A stretch of 64,000 nucleotides of DNA from Parapusillimonas granuli (GCF_013416525.1 NZ_JACCEM010000006.1:273037-337036), one strand, 5' to 3'. Counted from the stretch's first letter, positions 1 through 11,300 are shown. The notes: generated by a model not told the origin, from the sequence alone. Numbers and translations are program-made.

Positions 1-64
1 CTTCAAGTTCACCAACCCCAACGAGAAAGCCTCCTGCGGCTGCGGGGAATCCTTTACCGTTTGA
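1..64 (+). CDS. erpA: Iron-sulfur cluster insertion protein ErpA, C-terminal end (partial)
   Basis: Only the last 20 codons are present; the gene begins before the window. The visible tail reads FKFTNPNEKASCGCGESFTV and ends with TGA at 62-64. The Cys-Gly-Cys-Gly signature a few residues before the C-terminus is the cluster-binding motif of A-type carriers (IscA/ErpA), and the surrounding NPN..SCGCG.SF wording is typical of ErpA in Betaproteobacteria. The family delivers Fe-S clusters to apoproteins in the cytoplasm. The split between ErpA and another A-type carrier rests on this short tail, so the subfamily is likely but not certain. Confidence 0.8.
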   Translation, partial: FKFTNPNEKASCGCGESFTV

Positions 65-68
65 AGAA

Positions 69-85
69 GGGGGGCGAGGCCCCCC
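69..85 (+). terminator. GC-only hairpin after erpA (possible terminator)
   Basis: A perfect inverted repeat with 7-bp arms (GGGGGGC / GCCCCCC) and a 3-nt GAG loop lies 4 nt after the erpA stop. No T-run follows, so it is a weak candidate for an intrinsic terminator. It could instead be an mRNA 3'-end-stabilising hairpin or simply a GC-rich coincidence. Confidence 0.35.
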
Positions 86-107
86 GGATCCCGCACGCCG
101 CAAGCCC

Positions 108-995
108 ATGACGCCCACACCTCCCGTTCTGCGATTCGGCCTGGCCGCCAACCGCCTGCATCACGAAACCTACGGCGCCGCCATCTTCCGCTGGCTGGAA
201 CAATCGGCGGTCGGCATCCGCGAGCTCGGCCTGGAGCTCTACACCGTGGGCCGCACGCTGGACGCCATCGAACGCTCGGACCTGCTCAAGGGCTATCCGG
301 GCCTCATCCGCTACCCCTACGGCCGCGAAGGCGGGCTCATGAAGCTGGTGGCCCGCGTCACCGAAGGCGCCGGCGATGAGCGTCCCTTCGACGGCGCCAT
401 CTACCTGATCGACCCGGTCGATCCATCGTCCATATTCCCGGAGGCGCTGGCCCTGAAACGCCAGTGCATCACCCATGGCCGGCCTTTCATATCGACGCTG
501 ATGGGCGCCGTGGAATGGATAGAAGTCGAACGCCTTTGCCGGGGCCTGGCGCCCGACCCCAAGCTCGATCCCATTTTCGATTTCTCGCGGCAGACCCTGG
601 CCCTGATCGCGCACGACGCCCTGAAGGACCAAATGGTGGAATATGCGGCGCGGCATTTCGATCTGCTGTCCCGGTTTGCGCACCGGGTGGGAACGGGCAC
701 GACCAGCCGCCGCCTGAACGAGCTGGCCTGGTCCCGGGGCTGGCCCGCGGACCGTCCCTGGGTGCAGCCTTACCTCAGCGGGCCGCTGGGCGGGGATGCC
801 CAGATCGCCGAACTGGTGCTCGAAGAGCGATGCCAGCGCGTGATCTTCTTCGAGGACCCCCATGTCGCGCGCCAGCATGAAGCGGACATCCAGCTGCTGG
901 AACGGGCGGTCAGGGTGGTGACCGACAAGGCGTGCTGCATTGCGTCGCCGGCCGTGGCGGGGAAGTGGGCGGAAGCGGTCGAGCGCCGGGGGTGA
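108..995 (+). CDS. Methylglyoxal synthase-like protein with two tandem MGS-like domains
   Basis: 295 aa, about twice the usual length of methylglyoxal synthase (around 150 aa), the enzyme that turns dihydroxyacetone phosphate into methylglyoxal and phosphate. The C-terminal half (about 160-295) carries the family's recognisable active-site pieces: IAHD at 167-170, SGPLGGDAQ around 224-232 with the expected catalytic Asp, FFEDP at 247-251 and HEAD at 257-260. The N-terminal half (about 8-145) has a similar layout, with YGREGGL in place of GPxGGD, YLIDPVDP in place of FFWDP, and a following strand like the family's, but lacks the catalytic Asp. It therefore looks like a degenerate duplicate, perhaps for phosphate sensing or structure. 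No signal peptide is visible, so it is cytosolic. ATG start with a weak upstream SD. Confidence 0.7.
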   Translation: MTPTPPVLRFGLAANRLHHETYGAAIFRWLEQSAVGIRELGLELYTVGRTLDAIERSDLLKGYPGLIRYPYGREGGLMKLVARVTEGAGDERPFDGAIYLIDPVDPSSIFPEALALKRQCITHGRPFISTLMGAVEWIEVERLCRGLAPDPKLDPIFDFSRQTLALIAHDALKDQMVEYAARHFDLLSRFAHRVGTGTTSRRLNELAWSRGWPADRPWVQPYLSGPLGGDAQIAELVLEERCQRVIFFEDPHVARQHEADIQLLERAVRVVTDKACCIASPAVAGKWAEAVERRG

Positions 996-1032
996 GGGCG
1001 CCCGGCCGTGGCCGGGGCCGAAGCGGGCCTTT

Positions 1033-1578
1033 TCAGTACCTCAGCCGCCGCTCGGCATCATAAACGTCGTTACGCGCATTGCGCAGGCTCCAGTCCAGAT
1101 CCCGCAGCTCCTGACGCAGGCGCTTGCGCTTGTCCTCGTCCTTTTCCTTCTCCAGCCGCCGCTGCAGATCGCGCGAGCGGCTGTCCAGGCTGTTGACCCG
1201 CTGCTCCGCGTCGTACACCCGCCTGCCGGCCCGATAATGATCCAGGAAGCGGCCTTCCAGCTCCGGCGGGCAGGCATTGCGATAGCTCGCGCCCCGGCGC
1301 CCCTCGCGGACGGCGTTGTCGGTCGTGCAGTATTCCAGGACACCCTTCGCGCGCCCCGCCTTGTATGCCGCGAGGTCCGGCGTCACGCCCACCTTGGCGC
1401 ATGCCTCCCGGTGGCTTTCCACCAGAGACAAAGGCTGGCCGTTGCGGCCGTCCCGATAGCCCTGTTCCCGCCAGTCCGCGCTCAGGCATTCTTGTTCGGA
1501 CATGCTGGCGCAGCTGGCCAGCAGCGTGGCCGCGGCCAGCGCAGCGCCCAGTCTCAGTAGTCGTATCCCGCGATTCAT
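1033..1578 (-). CDS. DUF2799 family lipoprotein
   Basis: 181 aa. A lipoprotein signal peptide is clear: basic N-terminus (MNRGIRLLR), hydrophobic stretch and a lipobox LLASC at about 18-22, so it should be lipidated and held in the envelope. The mature part contains the DUF2799 pattern of short repeated YRDGRNG / YKAGRAKG elements with conserved cysteines (C30, C60, C84, C103 region). The last 60 residues are strongly charged and predicted to be coiled coil (RRLEKEKDEDKRKRLRQELRDL). Function unknown. It is a single gene, convergent with the upstream MGS-like gene and in the same direction as lysS after a 72-bp gap. Confidence 0.75.
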   Translation of the reverse strand: MNRGIRLLRLGAALAAATLLASCASMSEQECLSADWREQGYRDGRNGQPLSLVESHREACAKVGVTPDLAAYKAGRAKGVLEYCTTDNAVREGRRGASYRNACPPELEGRFLDHYRAGRRVYDAEQRVNSLDSRSRDLQRRLEKEKDEDKRKRLRQELRDLDWSLRNARNDVYDAERRLRY

Positions 1579-1649
1579 CGTCGCCCTTTGTTACGTTATG
1601 TATCTGGTTCAGGATTATGCAACAAAGGGCGGTGCCGGGTAAAGCCGTT

Positions 1650-3170
1650 TCAGTCTTCCGGGCGCAAATGCGGGAACAGAATGACGTCGCGGATGCTGGG
1701 ACTGTCGGTGAATATCATCACCAGGCGGTCGATCCCGATGCCACAGCCGCCCGTGGGCGGCATGCCGTATTCCAGCGCCCGGATGTAGTCGGCATCGTAG
1801 TACATGGCTTCCTCGTCGCCGGCGTCCTTGGCTTCGACCTGGGCCTGGAACCTGGCGGCCTGGTCTTCCGGGTCGTTGAGCTCTGAAAACCCGTTGGCGA
1901 TCTCGCGCCCGGTTATGAACAGCTCGTAGCGCTCGGTGATGCCCGATTGGGTATCGGAAGCGCGCGCCAGCGGCGACACCTCGACGGGGTAGTCGATGAT
2001 GTAGGTGGGATCCCAGAGCTGCGATTCCGCGGTTTCCTCGAACAGGGCGAGCTGCAGCGCGCCCAGGCCTGCGCGCGCCATGGCCGGGCCGTCCATGTCG
2101 GCGCCCACGCGCTTGAGCTCGCCGCGCAGGAAGGCTTCGTCGAGCAGCTGCGCTTCCGTGTAGCGGGGCGCGTGCTTCAGGATGGCTTGCACGATGGTCA
2201 GGCGATCGAAGGGCTTGCCCAGGTCCAGCGGCTTGCCCTGGTAGCTGAGCTGGGCGCTGCCGCAGGCCGCGATAGCCGCCTCGCGGATCAGCGCTTCGGT
2301 GAAGTCCATGAGCCACTTGTAGTCGGTGTAGGCGGCGTAGAACTCCATCATGGTGAATTCGGGGTTGTGCCGGGGGCTGACGCCTTCGTTGCGGAAGTTC
2401 CGGTTGACCTCGAAGACGCGCTCGAAGCCGCCCACGATCAGCCGCTTGAGATACAGTTCCGGCGCGATGCGCAGGAACATTTCCATGTCGAGCGCGTTGT
2501 GGTGCGTGACGAAGGGCTTGGCCGCCGCGCCTCCCGGTATCGGGTGCAGCATGGGCGTTTCCACTTCCAGAAAGCCCGCGTTCAGCATGTATTGCCGTAT
2601 GCTGCCGATGGTCTTGCTGCGCGCCATGAAGGTGTTGCGCGTTTCCTCGGTCATGATCAGGTCGACATAGCGCTGGCGATAGCGCAGTTCCTGGTCGGCC
2701 ACGCCGTGGAACTTGTCGGGCAGGGGGCGCAGGGACTTGGCCAGCAGCCGGATCGCCGAGGCGTGGACCGAGAGCTCGCCTTTGTTGGTCTTGAATATCG
2801 AGCCTTCGACCGCGATGATGTCGCCGATGTCCCAGGTCTTGAAGCGCGCGTAGGCGTCTTCGCCCACGGTGGCCTTGTCCAGGAAGATCTGGATGCGGCC
2901 GCTGCCGTCCTGCAGGGTGGCGAAGCTGGCTTTGCCCATGACGCGCTTGAGCATCATGCGGCCGGCGACTTTCACGGCGTGGCCGGCCGCGGCGAGCGCT
3001 TCCTTGTCCTGCTCGCCGTAGGCGGCGTGCAGGTCGGCGGCCTTGCTGTCGGGCTGGAAATCGTTGGGGTAGGCCACGCCATCGGCGCGCAGTTTCGCCA
3101 GTTTGCCACGGCGTTCGGCAATGAGGTGGTTTTCGTCCGTGACTGGGCTGGATGGCGTTGGTTCGTTCAT
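1650..3170 (-). CDS. lysS: Lysine--tRNA ligase (class II)
   Basis: 506 aa, the normal length for bacterial LysRS. The enzyme charges tRNA-Lys with lysine using ATP. An N-terminal OB-fold anticodon-binding domain (about 65-150) is followed by the class II catalytic core: motif 1 at [16 protein letters not shown], motif 2 at [20 protein letters not shown] and motif 3 at [20 protein letters not shown] near the C-terminus. ATG start. The SDR gene begins upstream on the same strand and ends 13 bp before lysS starts, so lysS may be cotranscribed with prfB and the SDR, a prfB-lysS proximity seen in many Proteobacteria. Confidence 0.97.
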   Translation of the reverse strand: MNEPTPSSPVTDENHLIAERRGKLAKLRADGVAYPNDFQPDSKAADLHAAYGEQDKEALAAAGHAVKVAGRMMLKRVMGKASFATLQDGSGRIQIFLDKATVGEDAYARFKTWDIGDIIAVEGSIFKTNKGELSVHASAIRLLAKSLRPLPDKFHGVADQELRYRQRYVDLIMTEETRNTFMARSKTIGSIRQYMLNAGFLEVETPMLHPIPGGAAAKPFVTHHNALDMEMFLRIAPELYLKRLIVGGFERVFEVNRNFRNEGVSPRHNPEFTMMEFYAAYTDYKWLMDFTEALIREAAIAACGSAQLSYQGKPLDLGKPFDRLTIVQAILKHAPRYTEAQLLDEAFLRGELKRVGADMDGPAMARAGLGALQLALFEETAESQLWDPTYIIDYPVEVSPLARASDTQSGITERYELFITGREIANGFSELNDPEDQAARFQAQVEAKDAGDEEAMYYDADYIRALEYGMPPTGGCGIGIDRLVMIFTDSPSIRDVILFPHLRPED

Positions 3171-3183
3171 GATTCTTTTCGGG

Positions 3184-3936
3184 TTATGCGTAATTTCTGA
3201 TGTCGTCGAGCACGGTCGAGCCGAAATCGGCCTCGTTCACGTAGCGCAGAATGCGGGCGGCGACGTCGGCGGGAGCGGCGAGCTGGTTCTGCCGGTGCAT
3301 CTGTTCGAAGCGCTGGACGTTGGGGAAGTCGCACGGGTCGCTGGCGCGGATGGCCTGCTGCATGCCGGTGTCGATGACGCCCGGCGCCAGCGAAACGGCG
3401 CGCACCCCGTGGTTCTCGGCGTTCAGCACCTGGGTGTAGTGGTCCAGGGCGGCCTTGGTGGCGCAATACACGCCCCAGCCGGGCGTCGCGCTGCGCCCCG
3501 CGCCCGATGAGATGTTCACGATGCGGGCGTCGGCCTGCAGCGGCTTGACGGCCTTCAGGAAGGCCGAGCACAGCAGGATGACGCTGGTCACGTTCAGGCT
3601 GAAGGCGGCCGAAATCGCGCCGGCGTCGTCCAGCTGGTCGGCCTGCCGGACGGGGTCGACCATGCCGGCGTTGTTGATCAGCAGGTAGCGCCCGGCGTCT
3701 TTGGGCAGGCTGCCGGCCAGTTGCGCGGCGACGCGCCCGGCCGCCGCCGGATCGGACAGATCGGCCTGGATTTGTTCCAGGCCGCCCGGGCCCTGGCCGG
3801 CAAGGCGCTCGAGCTCGGCGCTGCGGCCGCGCGCGATGGCGATCAGCTGCGCGCCCTGTTCCAGCAGGGCGGCGGCCAGTGCCTGGCCCAGCCCGCGGCT
3901 GGCCCCGGTGACGATGGCGACGGTGCGTTCTTTCAT
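3184..3936 (-). CDS. Short-chain dehydrogenase/reductase (YueD/benzil reductase-like)
   Basis: 250 aa classical SDR. Visible motifs are the NAD(P) glycine motif TGASRGLG near the N-terminus, NNAGM, an active-site Ser in ISSGAG and Tyr-x-x-x-Lys as YCATK. The C-terminal half ([19 protein letters not shown]) resembles the sepiapterin-reductase/benzil-reductase branch, so an NADPH-dependent carbonyl reductase is likely, with unknown substrate. Two in-frame ATGs are possible: the one at 3942 overlaps the prfB stop (ATGA), but the one at 3936 sits about 7 nt after AAGGGG and is preferred. It lies between prfB and lysS on the same strand, which suggests cotranscription. Confidence 0.85.
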   Translation of the reverse strand: MKERTVAIVTGASRGLGQALAAALLEQGAQLIAIARGRSAELERLAGQGPGGLEQIQADLSDPAAAGRVAAQLAGSLPKDAGRYLLINNAGMVDPVRQADQLDDAGAISAAFSLNVTSVILLCSAFLKAVKPLQADARIVNISSGAGRSATPGWGVYCATKAALDHYTQVLNAENHGVRAVSLAPGVIDTGMQQAIRASDPCDFPNVQRFEQMHRQNQLAAPADVAARILRYVNEADFGSTVLDDIRNYA

Positions 3937-3938
3937 GG

Positions 3939-5043
3939 TCATACCCCTTGTTTCAAGCTGGCTTGGATGAACGGGTCCAGGTCTCCGTCGAGCACTTTCT
4001 GGGTGTTGGAGATCTCGACGTTGGTGCGCAAGTCCTTGATGCGGCTCTGGTCGAGCACATAGGAACGGATCTGGTGGCCCCAGCCCACGTCGGTCTTGGC
4101 GTCCTCCATCTTCTGCTGCTCGGCCATGCGCTGGCGCATCTCCAGCTCGTACAGGCGCGAACGCAGCATCTGCATGGCTTCCGCGCGGTTGCGGTGCTGC
4201 GAGCGGTCGTTCTGGCACTGCACGACGATGCCGGTGGGCAGGTGGGTGATCCGGACGGCGGAGTCGGTTTTGTTGATGTGCTGGCCGCCGGCGCCGCTGG
4301 CGCGGTAGGTGTCGACGCGCAGGTCGGCGGGGTTGATCTCGATTTCGACGGTGTCGTCGACTTCCGGATAGACGAACACGCTGGCGAACGAGGTGTGCCG
4401 GCCGTTGGCGGAGTCGAAGGGGCTTTTGCGCACCAGGCGGTGCACGCCGGTTTCGGTGCGCAGGAAGCCGAAAGCGTAATCGCCTTCTATCTTGATGGTG
4501 GCCGACTTGATGCCGGCGACTTCGCCGTGCGATTCTTCCAGGATCTCGGCCTTGAAGTCCTTGCGTTCGCAATACTTGAGGTATTGGCGCAGCAGGATGG
4601 CGGCCCAGTCCTGCGCTTCGGTGCCGCCCGCGCCGGCCTGGATGTCCATGAAGCAGTTGAGCGGATCGGCCGGATTGGAGAACATGCGCCGGAATTCCAG
4701 CTCTTCGAGCCGCTGTCCGATGACTTCGGCATCGTGCTCGACGGCCAGCAGGGTGGCTTCGTCATCATCGGCCGCCGCGAGTTCGAAGAGCTCGTGGGCG
4801 TCTTTAAGGCCGGTGGCGATCTCGGTCAGCGTGCCGACGACGTTTTCCAGGTTTTTCTTTTCGCGGCCCAGATCCTGGGCGTGCTTGGGGTCGTTCCAGA
4901 CATCGGGGTTTTCGAGCTCGGCGTTTACGACATGCAGCCGTTCCGCTTTGGCATCGTAGTCAAAGATACCTCCGAAGGGCAGCCTGGCGCTCCGCGTAGT
5001 CTTCCAGGCGGGCGGCGAGTTGGTTCTGGCGTTCGGCTTCCAT
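3939..5043 (-). CDS. prfB: Peptide chain release factor 2 (RF2), expressed by programmed +1 frameshift
   Basis: RF2 recognises UGA and UAA stop codons and triggers peptide release on the ribosome. The protein has the SPF tripeptide ([10 protein letters not shown]) that reads the stop codon and the GGQ catalytic motif ([13 protein letters not shown]). The first 27 codons, starting at ATG 5043 with AGGA 6 nt upstream, end at an in-frame TGA (4962-4960); the rest continues in the +1 frame. With the shift the product is 367 aa, close to the roughly 365 aa of E. coli RF2. The in-frame stop is the normal autoregulatory device of prfB and not damage. Downstream are the SDR and lysS. Confidence 0.97.
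4959..4973 (-). promoter_or_regulatory. prfB: prfB programmed +1 frameshift site
   Basis: On the coding strand the sequence reads CGG AGG TAT CTT TGA C. The internal Shine-Dalgarno-like AGG (4971-4969) lies 6 nt before the TGA (4962-4960), the slippery CTT codon (4965-4963) precedes the stop, and a C follows it, giving the weak UGAC context. These are the elements of the well-studied RF2 frameshift: when RF2 is scarce the ribosome pauses at UGA, slips from CUU to UUU and continues as GAC. Confidence 0.95.
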
Positions 5044-5126
5044 AAGTATTCCTGAGTTGCGATGGCGCGCAGGGCGCCTTCATTGGGTCAACCCATTATT
5101 TTAACCTGTACTCGCCCGCGCCATTT

Positions 5127-6857
5127 TCAGGCGTAGCCGGCCGCCGGCAGATCGCCCGTGCCGTTCCGTCGCAGGCCCGGGGGCTGCCTCGGGGCGGCGG
5201 CAGGGTTCGCCGGCGCGGCGGTTTCGGCCGCGGCGTCCGCGGCCGGCGCGTCCGCTTCCCCGAGCCTGAAGCGGGCGAGCGTGGCGATGAGCCCCTCCGC
5301 CTGGCGCTGCTGGACGTGGGTGGCGTGCGCGGCTTCGCGCACCATGGCCAGGTTGCGCTGCGTGATCGCGTCGAGGTGGGAAAGCGCGAGCGTGACTTCG
5401 CCGATGCCGGTCGCCTGCTCGTGCGACGCCTCGGCGATCGAGCCCATGATTTCCCGGGCCTGGCCGATCGGCGCCAGGATTTCGTTCATGCTCCGGCCCG
5501 CGCCCTCGACCAGGCCGGCGCCGGCATCGAGCTGGGCGACGGAATCGGCGATCAGGGCCTCGATGTCGCGCGACGCCTCGGCCGAGCGCAGCGCGAGGCT
5601 GCGAACCTCGGCGGCGACCACCGCGAAGCCCTTGCCGTGCCGTCCGGCCCGCGCCGCTTCGACGGCGGCGTTCAGGGCCAGGATATTGGTCTGGAAGGCG
5701 ATGCTCTCGATCAGGCCCGTGATGTCCCGCACCTTGCCGGCGTCCCGGCAGATGCGCCGCATGCTTTCCACCGCGTCGTGCACGATGCGCCCGCCGCGGG
5801 CGGCGCATTCGGACGCCTGCGTCACGATGCCTTGGGATCTGCCGGTGCTCTCGGCGTTCTGCTGGACGGTCGCCGCCAACTGCCGCATCGCCGTGGCGGT
5901 TTCCGTGACGTTGGCGGCCTGCTCGTTCGTGCGCTGGGAGAGGTCGGCATTGCCGTCCGCGATCTGCTGCGCAGCCGACGCGATCCGGGCCGCGCGCGCG
6001 TGCACGTCCCGCAGGGCCGAGCGCAGGCCGTCGCCGATGCCGTTCAGGGCGTGCAGCAGTTCGCCCAGCTCATCGCGCCGCAGGACCTCGACACGGGCGG
6101 TCAGGTCGCCGGCCGCCAGCCGCTGCGCCAGCCGCACGCCCTGATCCAGCGGGCGCTTGACGGAGCGGTACAGGCTCCATAACGCCAGGGCGCTGCACAG
6201 CAGCAGAGCGGCGATCGCCGACACGGCGATGCGGCCGGCGAAGGCGCTCGCCGCGCCGGCTTGCTCGGCGTCCCGCGCGAGCCGCCGCGACTGCATGGCG
6301 TCGAATTCATCGATCGCCCTGGCGATGCCCGCGGCGGCCTCCGCATACTGCTGGCCGAAGATCATGACCTTCGCCATCAAGGCGTTGGGCAGGGCGATGC
6401 GCACGCCTCCTTCGCCGTCATCGAATTCGCCCTTGGCCGTGCTGATGGCTTCGACTTCGGTTTTCGCCAGCTCGGTGATCTGCTCGTGGGCGGACTGCAG
6501 CCGCGCAAGCTCGTCCTGCGTGAAGCCCGCGTCGCGGAAGCGGTCGATCATGGCCTGCTGCGTGCCGTTCCGGTCGGGCGCCTGGCCGCGAAGCACGGCG
6601 CTCAGGTGCTGGTAGCTTTCATGGAATTCCGGCTGTTCGCTGGCCACGAAGGCCATCACGTCGCGGGTCATGGCCTGCGTCAGGTTCTTGTACTGCGTGG
6701 CCAGGGCGGTCGCCCGCTCGCGCTGGCGCTCTATGTCTTTCAGATGGGCGATGCTGCGGTCGAGATTGCGCACCGCGGTCAGCACCAGCGCCGACAGCAG
6801 GGTCAGAATGACCAGGAAAATGATGAAGCTCTTCTTCAGGCTGAAAATATTCTTCAT
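5127..6857 (-). CDS. Methyl-accepting chemotaxis protein
   Basis: 576 aa when started at ATG 6857 ([10 protein letters not shown]); longer readings to 7076 lack support. Order: short basic cytoplasmic tip, first membrane helix (about 10-30), a periplasmic helical bundle of about 160 residues, second membrane helix ([20 protein letters not shown]), HAMP linker ([22 protein letters not shown]) and the long signalling coiled coil. The strongly conserved hairpin tip reads [19 protein letters not shown] at about 395-420 and docks CheA/CheW. The tail is rich in Ala and Pro, with no obvious C-terminal CheR pentapeptide. The sensed ligand cannot be told. It is a lone gene, divergent from the YhaO-like gene. 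Confidence 0.93.
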   Translation of the reverse strand: MKNIFSLKKSFIIFLVILTLLSALVLTAVRNLDRSIAHLKDIERQRERATALATQYKNLTQAMTRDVMAFVASEQPEFHESYQHLSAVLRGQAPDRNGTQQAMIDRFRDAGFTQDELARLQSAHEQITELAKTEVEAISTAKGEFDDGEGGVRIALPNALMAKVMIFGQQYAEAAAGIARAIDEFDAMQSRRLARDAEQAGAASAFAGRIAVSAIAALLLCSALALWSLYRSVKRPLDQGVRLAQRLAAGDLTARVEVLRRDELGELLHALNGIGDGLRSALRDVHARAARIASAAQQIADGNADLSQRTNEQAANVTETATAMRQLAATVQQNAESTGRSQGIVTQASECAARGGRIVHDAVESMRRICRDAGKVRDITGLIESIAFQTNILALNAAVEAARAGRHGKGFAVVAAEVRSLALRSAEASRDIEALIADSVAQLDAGAGLVEGAGRSMNEILAPIGQAREIMGSIAEASHEQATGIGEVTLALSHLDAITQRNLAMVREAAHATHVQQRQAEGLIATLARFRLGEADAPAADAAAETAAPANPAAAPRQPPGLRRNGTGDLPAAGYA

Positions 6858-7050
6858 GCCGCGATGCCTGTTTTCGTAAGGTTGCCGACCAGGGTCTTGC
6901 GGGCCGCGGACGGGGAAGCGTGTACGGCGGCCATTATTGTCCCGCAGCATGACAGCCTCGTGACGCCGCTCGGCGGGGCGTAGTAGTATTGGCTGGATCC
7001 GCAGCCCCGCGGGCGCGCCTTCACCCTCGCCATCGACAGGAACACCGTTC

Positions 7051-8313
7051 GTGAGATTCATCCACGCCGCCGACATTCATCTGGACAGCCCCCTGGTCGG
7101 GCTGAGCGCCTACGAGGATGCGCCCACGGAAATGCTGCGCACCGCCACCCGCGAGGCATTCGTGAATCTGGTGTCGGCGGCGATCGACGAGGAAGTCGAT
7201 TTCATGGTGATCGCGGGGGACCTGTACGACGGCAACTGGAAGGACTACAACACCGGCCTGTTCTTCGTCGCCCAGATGGGGCGGCTGAAGCGGGCCGGCA
7301 TCCCGGTCTACCTGCTGCACGGCAACCATGACGCCGAAAGCGAAATGACGCGCAAGCTGCTGCTGCCCGACAACGTGCACGTGTTCGACGCCCGCAAGCC
7401 CTGCAGCTATCTGCTTGACCGCCCCGGCGTCGCCTTGCACGGCCGCAGCTTCAAGGTGGCGGCCACGACCGAGAACCTGGCCGCCGCCTACCCGGACCCG
7501 GTGCCGGGCATGTTCAACATCGGGGTGCTGCACACCGCCCTGGAAGGCAATGCGGCGCACGCCACCTACGCGCCGTGCTCCTTGGCGGAACTGCAGGCCA
7601 AGGGCTATCAGTACTGGGCGCTGGGGCATGTGCATGAATACACAGTCCATGCGATCGGCGATGCGCTGGCCGTATTCCCCGGCAATCTGCAGGGGCGCAA
7701 CATACGCGAAACCGGCCCGAAGGGCGCCGTGCTGGTCACGGTGGACGACGCCGGCCGGCCCGAGGTCGAGCGCCTGCTGGTCGACGTGCTGCGCTGGCAG
7801 CGGCTCGAGGTCGACGTCGGCGCCTGCGCTTCGTTCGAACAGGCGGTGCGCGCCATAGGCGCCGAGCTCGAGCGCCTGAACGGCGCGAGCCCGTCGGATC
7901 ACCCCTTGGCGCTGCGAGTCGAGGTGGTGGGCCGCAGCGAGGCCCACGGGCAGCTCTTCGGGCTGGAGCGCCGGCTGCGCGAGGAAGTCCTGGCGCAGCT
8001 GGCCGCCCTGGGCCACGATCGCCTGTGGCTCGAGAAAGTGAAGCTGGCCACGGCGCCGCCGGCGCGGCGGCAAGCGCCGTCCGGTGATCATGCCGAAGCC
8101 TTGTCCGAGCTGCGCAACATGATCGCCGAGGCGCACACCGACGAAGCCTTCGTGGCCGGCCTGCGGGCGGCGCTGATGGGCCTGGTCGCCAAGGCGCCGC
8201 ACGAGCTCCAGGACGAGGTCGAGTGGTTCCGCGACATACGCGCCGGCGATGTGTCGGGGCTGCTGCGCGAAGTCGCCCCCGGGCTGATGGCGCAGCTGGA
8301 CGCGGAAGAATAG
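7051..8313 (+). CDS. YhaO/SbcD-like DNA repair metallophosphoesterase
   Basis: 420 aa. All calcineurin-like two-metal nuclease motifs are visible: D8-x-H10 (HAADIHLD), GD57 (VIAGDLYD), G91-N-H-D94, H161 and the closing GH193-x-H195. SbcD/Mre11 family enzymes cut DNA ends and hairpins. The C-terminal region (about 240-420) matches the YhaO branch rather than classical SbcD. GTG start with AGGA 9 nt upstream. The SMC-like ATPase partner follows 2 nt after the stop, the arrangement of SbcDC/Mre11-Rad50 pairs, so the two products very likely form one complex. Confidence 0.87.
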   Translation: MRFIHAADIHLDSPLVGLSAYEDAPTEMLRTATREAFVNLVSAAIDEEVDFMVIAGDLYDGNWKDYNTGLFFVAQMGRLKRAGIPVYLLHGNHDAESEMTRKLLLPDNVHVFDARKPCSYLLDRPGVALHGRSFKVAATTENLAAAYPDPVPGMFNIGVLHTALEGNAAHATYAPCSLAELQAKGYQYWALGHVHEYTVHAIGDALAVFPGNLQGRNIRETGPKGAVLVTVDDAGRPEVERLLVDVLRWQRLEVDVGACASFEQAVRAIGAELERLNGASPSDHPLALRVEVVGRSEAHGQLFGLERRLREEVLAQLAALGHDRLWLEKVKLATAPPARRQAPSGDHAEALSELRNMIAEAHTDEAFVAGLRAALMGLVAKAPHELQDEVEWFRDIRAGDVSGLLREVAPGLMAQLDAEE

Positions 8314-8315
8314 GC

Positions 8316-11300
8316 ATGCGGTTCAAGCGCCTGGATCTCATACGCTACGGCAAGTTCACCGACCGCAGCCTGGAATTTCCCTTGCGTCCGGCCGACTTCC
8401 ACCTGGTGATCGGGCCCAACGAAGCCGGGAAGTCCACCTTGCGGAGCGCCGTCCTGGACCTGCTTTTCGGCCTGCCGCATCGCACGCCGCTGGATTTCCT
8501 GCACGCCAAGGCGGATCTCCGGCTCGGGGCCGCCATCGAGCGCGATGGCGGCGTGCTGGAATTCCTGCGGCTGAAGGCCAATCGCAACACTCTGCGGGCG
8601 CCGGACGAAACCCCCTTGCCCGACGGCACGCTGGAGCCCTGGCTGGGAAGCGCCCATCGGGCTTTTTTCGACAAGATGTTCGGCCTGGATCACGAACGCC
8701 TGGTGGCGGGCGGCAACAGCATCCTGAATGCGCAGGACGACGTCGGCCAGGTCCTGTTCCAGTCCGCGTCGGGCATCGCCGGCCTGGGCAAGGTGCGCGA
8801 CGCCCTGGAGGCGGAAGCGGACGCCTTGTGGGCGCCGGCCAAATCCTCCCGGCGCGCCTACTACGCCGCGCGCGACCTCTACGACCAGGCGAGCTCGGAC
8901 CTGAAGAACGCCATCGTGCGCACCCGCGACTGGGCCGGGGCCAGTGACCGCGTGCGCGAGCTATCCGAACGGATGCAGACGCAGCGGCGGGAGCAATCGG
9001 CCCGCCAGGAGGCGCGCGCCAAGCTGGAACGCTTGCGCCGGGTCATGCCCCTGCTGCACGAAATCGAGGCATGCGAGCGCGAGTTGGGCTCGCTGGACGG
9101 CGTCGCGCCGTTGCCGCCCGACGCGTCCCAGGTGCTGGCCCAGGCGCAGCTGGCGCTGGCCAGGGCGGGCCAGCGCCTGGAGATCCATCGCGCCGAACTC
9201 GCCCGGCTGGAGGCCGACGCCGCGGCACTGCGGGTCGACGGCAAGCTGCTCGGGCTGGGGGACGACATCGAGGCGCTGGATGCGCTGCGCCATCGCTATG
9301 CCGGCCATGCGTCGGCCATTGCCCAGGCCGAGGCGCAGAGCGCGCTGCTGCGCGACGAATTGCTCCGTTCGGCGCAAGAGCTGGGCTGGGGCGTTCCCGA
9401 TCCTTCGGCCGGGGACGGGCTGCCGGCCTTGAGGGAACGCGTGCCCGGCCTGCCGCTGCGCGAGCGCCTGGCGCAGTTGCTCCGGGAACACGAATCCATC
9501 GCGCTGGCCGCCGACGCGGCCGGCGCCGCGCATGCGAGCCGGCTGGCCGATGCGCAGGCCCTGGAAGCCAAATTGCAGCACCATGCCGCGCCCGATCCGG
9601 GCGCCGAGCTTCGTTCGGCGCTGGCGCAGGCGCAGGACCTGGGCGATGCGGAACAGGCGTCCAGCCGGGCGGACCTGGCGATCCGACGCCGCCGGGAAGC
9701 GCTGGAGCAGGCCATGGCGCGGCTCGGCGCCTGGGCGCGGTCGCCGGAAGCGCTGGCCGTGGCGGACTGGCCGGCGCCGCCGGTCGTGGCCGGCTGGCTC
9801 GCGGAAAGGCAGTCGTGCCGAGCCGATCTCAAGTCGATCGCGGCCCGGCGCGACGACCAGGCCGCCGCCGTGCGGCGTCTGGCCTTGTCGGCCGAACAAT
9901 TCCAGAGACTCCATCAGCCCGTGACCCGGGAAGACGTGATCGACGCGCGCCGGCAGCGGGACGCCGTCTGGCGGTCGATACGCGACGGCGGCCGGCCGCC
10001 GGCCGAAGCGGCCGACGCCTACGAAACCAGCGTGTTGCGCGCCGACGCGTTGGCGGACCAGCGTCACGACAAGGCGCGGGAAACCGCCGAGTACCGGGCG
10101 CTGGCGCAGCAGCTGGAACAGGAGCGCGCCGCCTGTGAGGACATCCGGCGCCGCCACGAGGCATGCGCGTCGGCCCTGGAGGTCCAGGAGGCGGCGTGGC
10201 GCGAGCGCTCGGCCGGCCTGGGCCTGGAAGGCATGGCGCTGGAGGAATTGCCCGACTGGCTGGCCCGGAAAGACGCCGCCCTGGAAGCGGCGCATGCGCT
10301 GGCGCGGGCGCAGGACGAACGGGACGAGCTGGCCGATGCCCAGTCCCGGGTGCGAGAGGCGCTGGAGCGGGCGCTCCTGCAGCATGGGCAGGCCGTCGCG
10401 GCCGACGCGAGCCTGGCCGCGCTGCGCGCGCAGGCCCAGCTTTGCATACGAGAGGCGGACGATGCCCGGGTGCGCCGCCAGGAATGGCTGGCGCGGCAGG
10501 CCGAGGCGCGGCCCATGCTGCGGGCGGCCGAGCAGGCGGTCCAGGCCGCCCGGGCACGGCTGGATGCCTGGCGCGCCGAATGGCGGGCGGCGGCCCTCCG
10601 GGCGGGCTTGCCCGAAGACATCGCCATGGGCGAAGCCGCCGGCGCCCTGCAGCTTTTGTCGGGGATGGCGGCCAGACTCGACGACCTGCAGCGCTTGCGG
10701 CAGGAACAGATCGATGCCCGGCGCCATGAGCTGGACGCCTTCGTGGCGCGGGCCGCCGCGCTTCGCCAGGCCGCCGGCCTTGCCATGCCCGACGGCGGCT
10801 CAGGCGTGCAGGCGGCGTTCGCGCTGTCGCGCGAACTGGCGCGACAGCTGGCCCAGGCGCGCCAGGACCACGAACGGGCCGGCGCAATCGCGCGGGCCAT
10901 CCAGGACGAGCATGCGCAGCTGCGGGCTGCCGAACGGGCCGCGGCCGAGGCCCAGGCCCAGTTGCAGCCTTTGCTCGAAAGCGCCGGGCTGGGCGACCCG
11001 GCGGCGCTGCCCGAGGCGATCGCCCGTTCCGACCGCTTGCGGGAGCTGAGCGCCCGGCTGCAGGGCTTGCGGAAACGCCTGGCCGAGGACGGCGACGGCA
11101 TCGGCCGCGAGCGCCTGCTGGCCGAGATGGCGCAGGTGGACGCCGCGCGGCTGCAGGCCGACCTGGCCGCCATCCAGGAAGACATGGCCGAGGCGCAGGA
11201 GCAGCAGAATGCGCTGGCGGTGGAGCTGGCGCGGGCCGAAGCGGAGCTGGCCGCCATCGCCGGCTCCGACGAGGCGGCGCGCGCCGAGGCCCGGCGGCAG

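Noticed and set aside
3943..4572. N-terminal extension of the SDR over prfB
   Set aside because: The extension is a shadow of prfB; SDR similarity begins at the internal Met with its own SD.
4960..4962. In-frame stop in prfB as a disabling mutation
   Set aside because: Its surroundings carry every element of the conserved RF2 frameshift signal.
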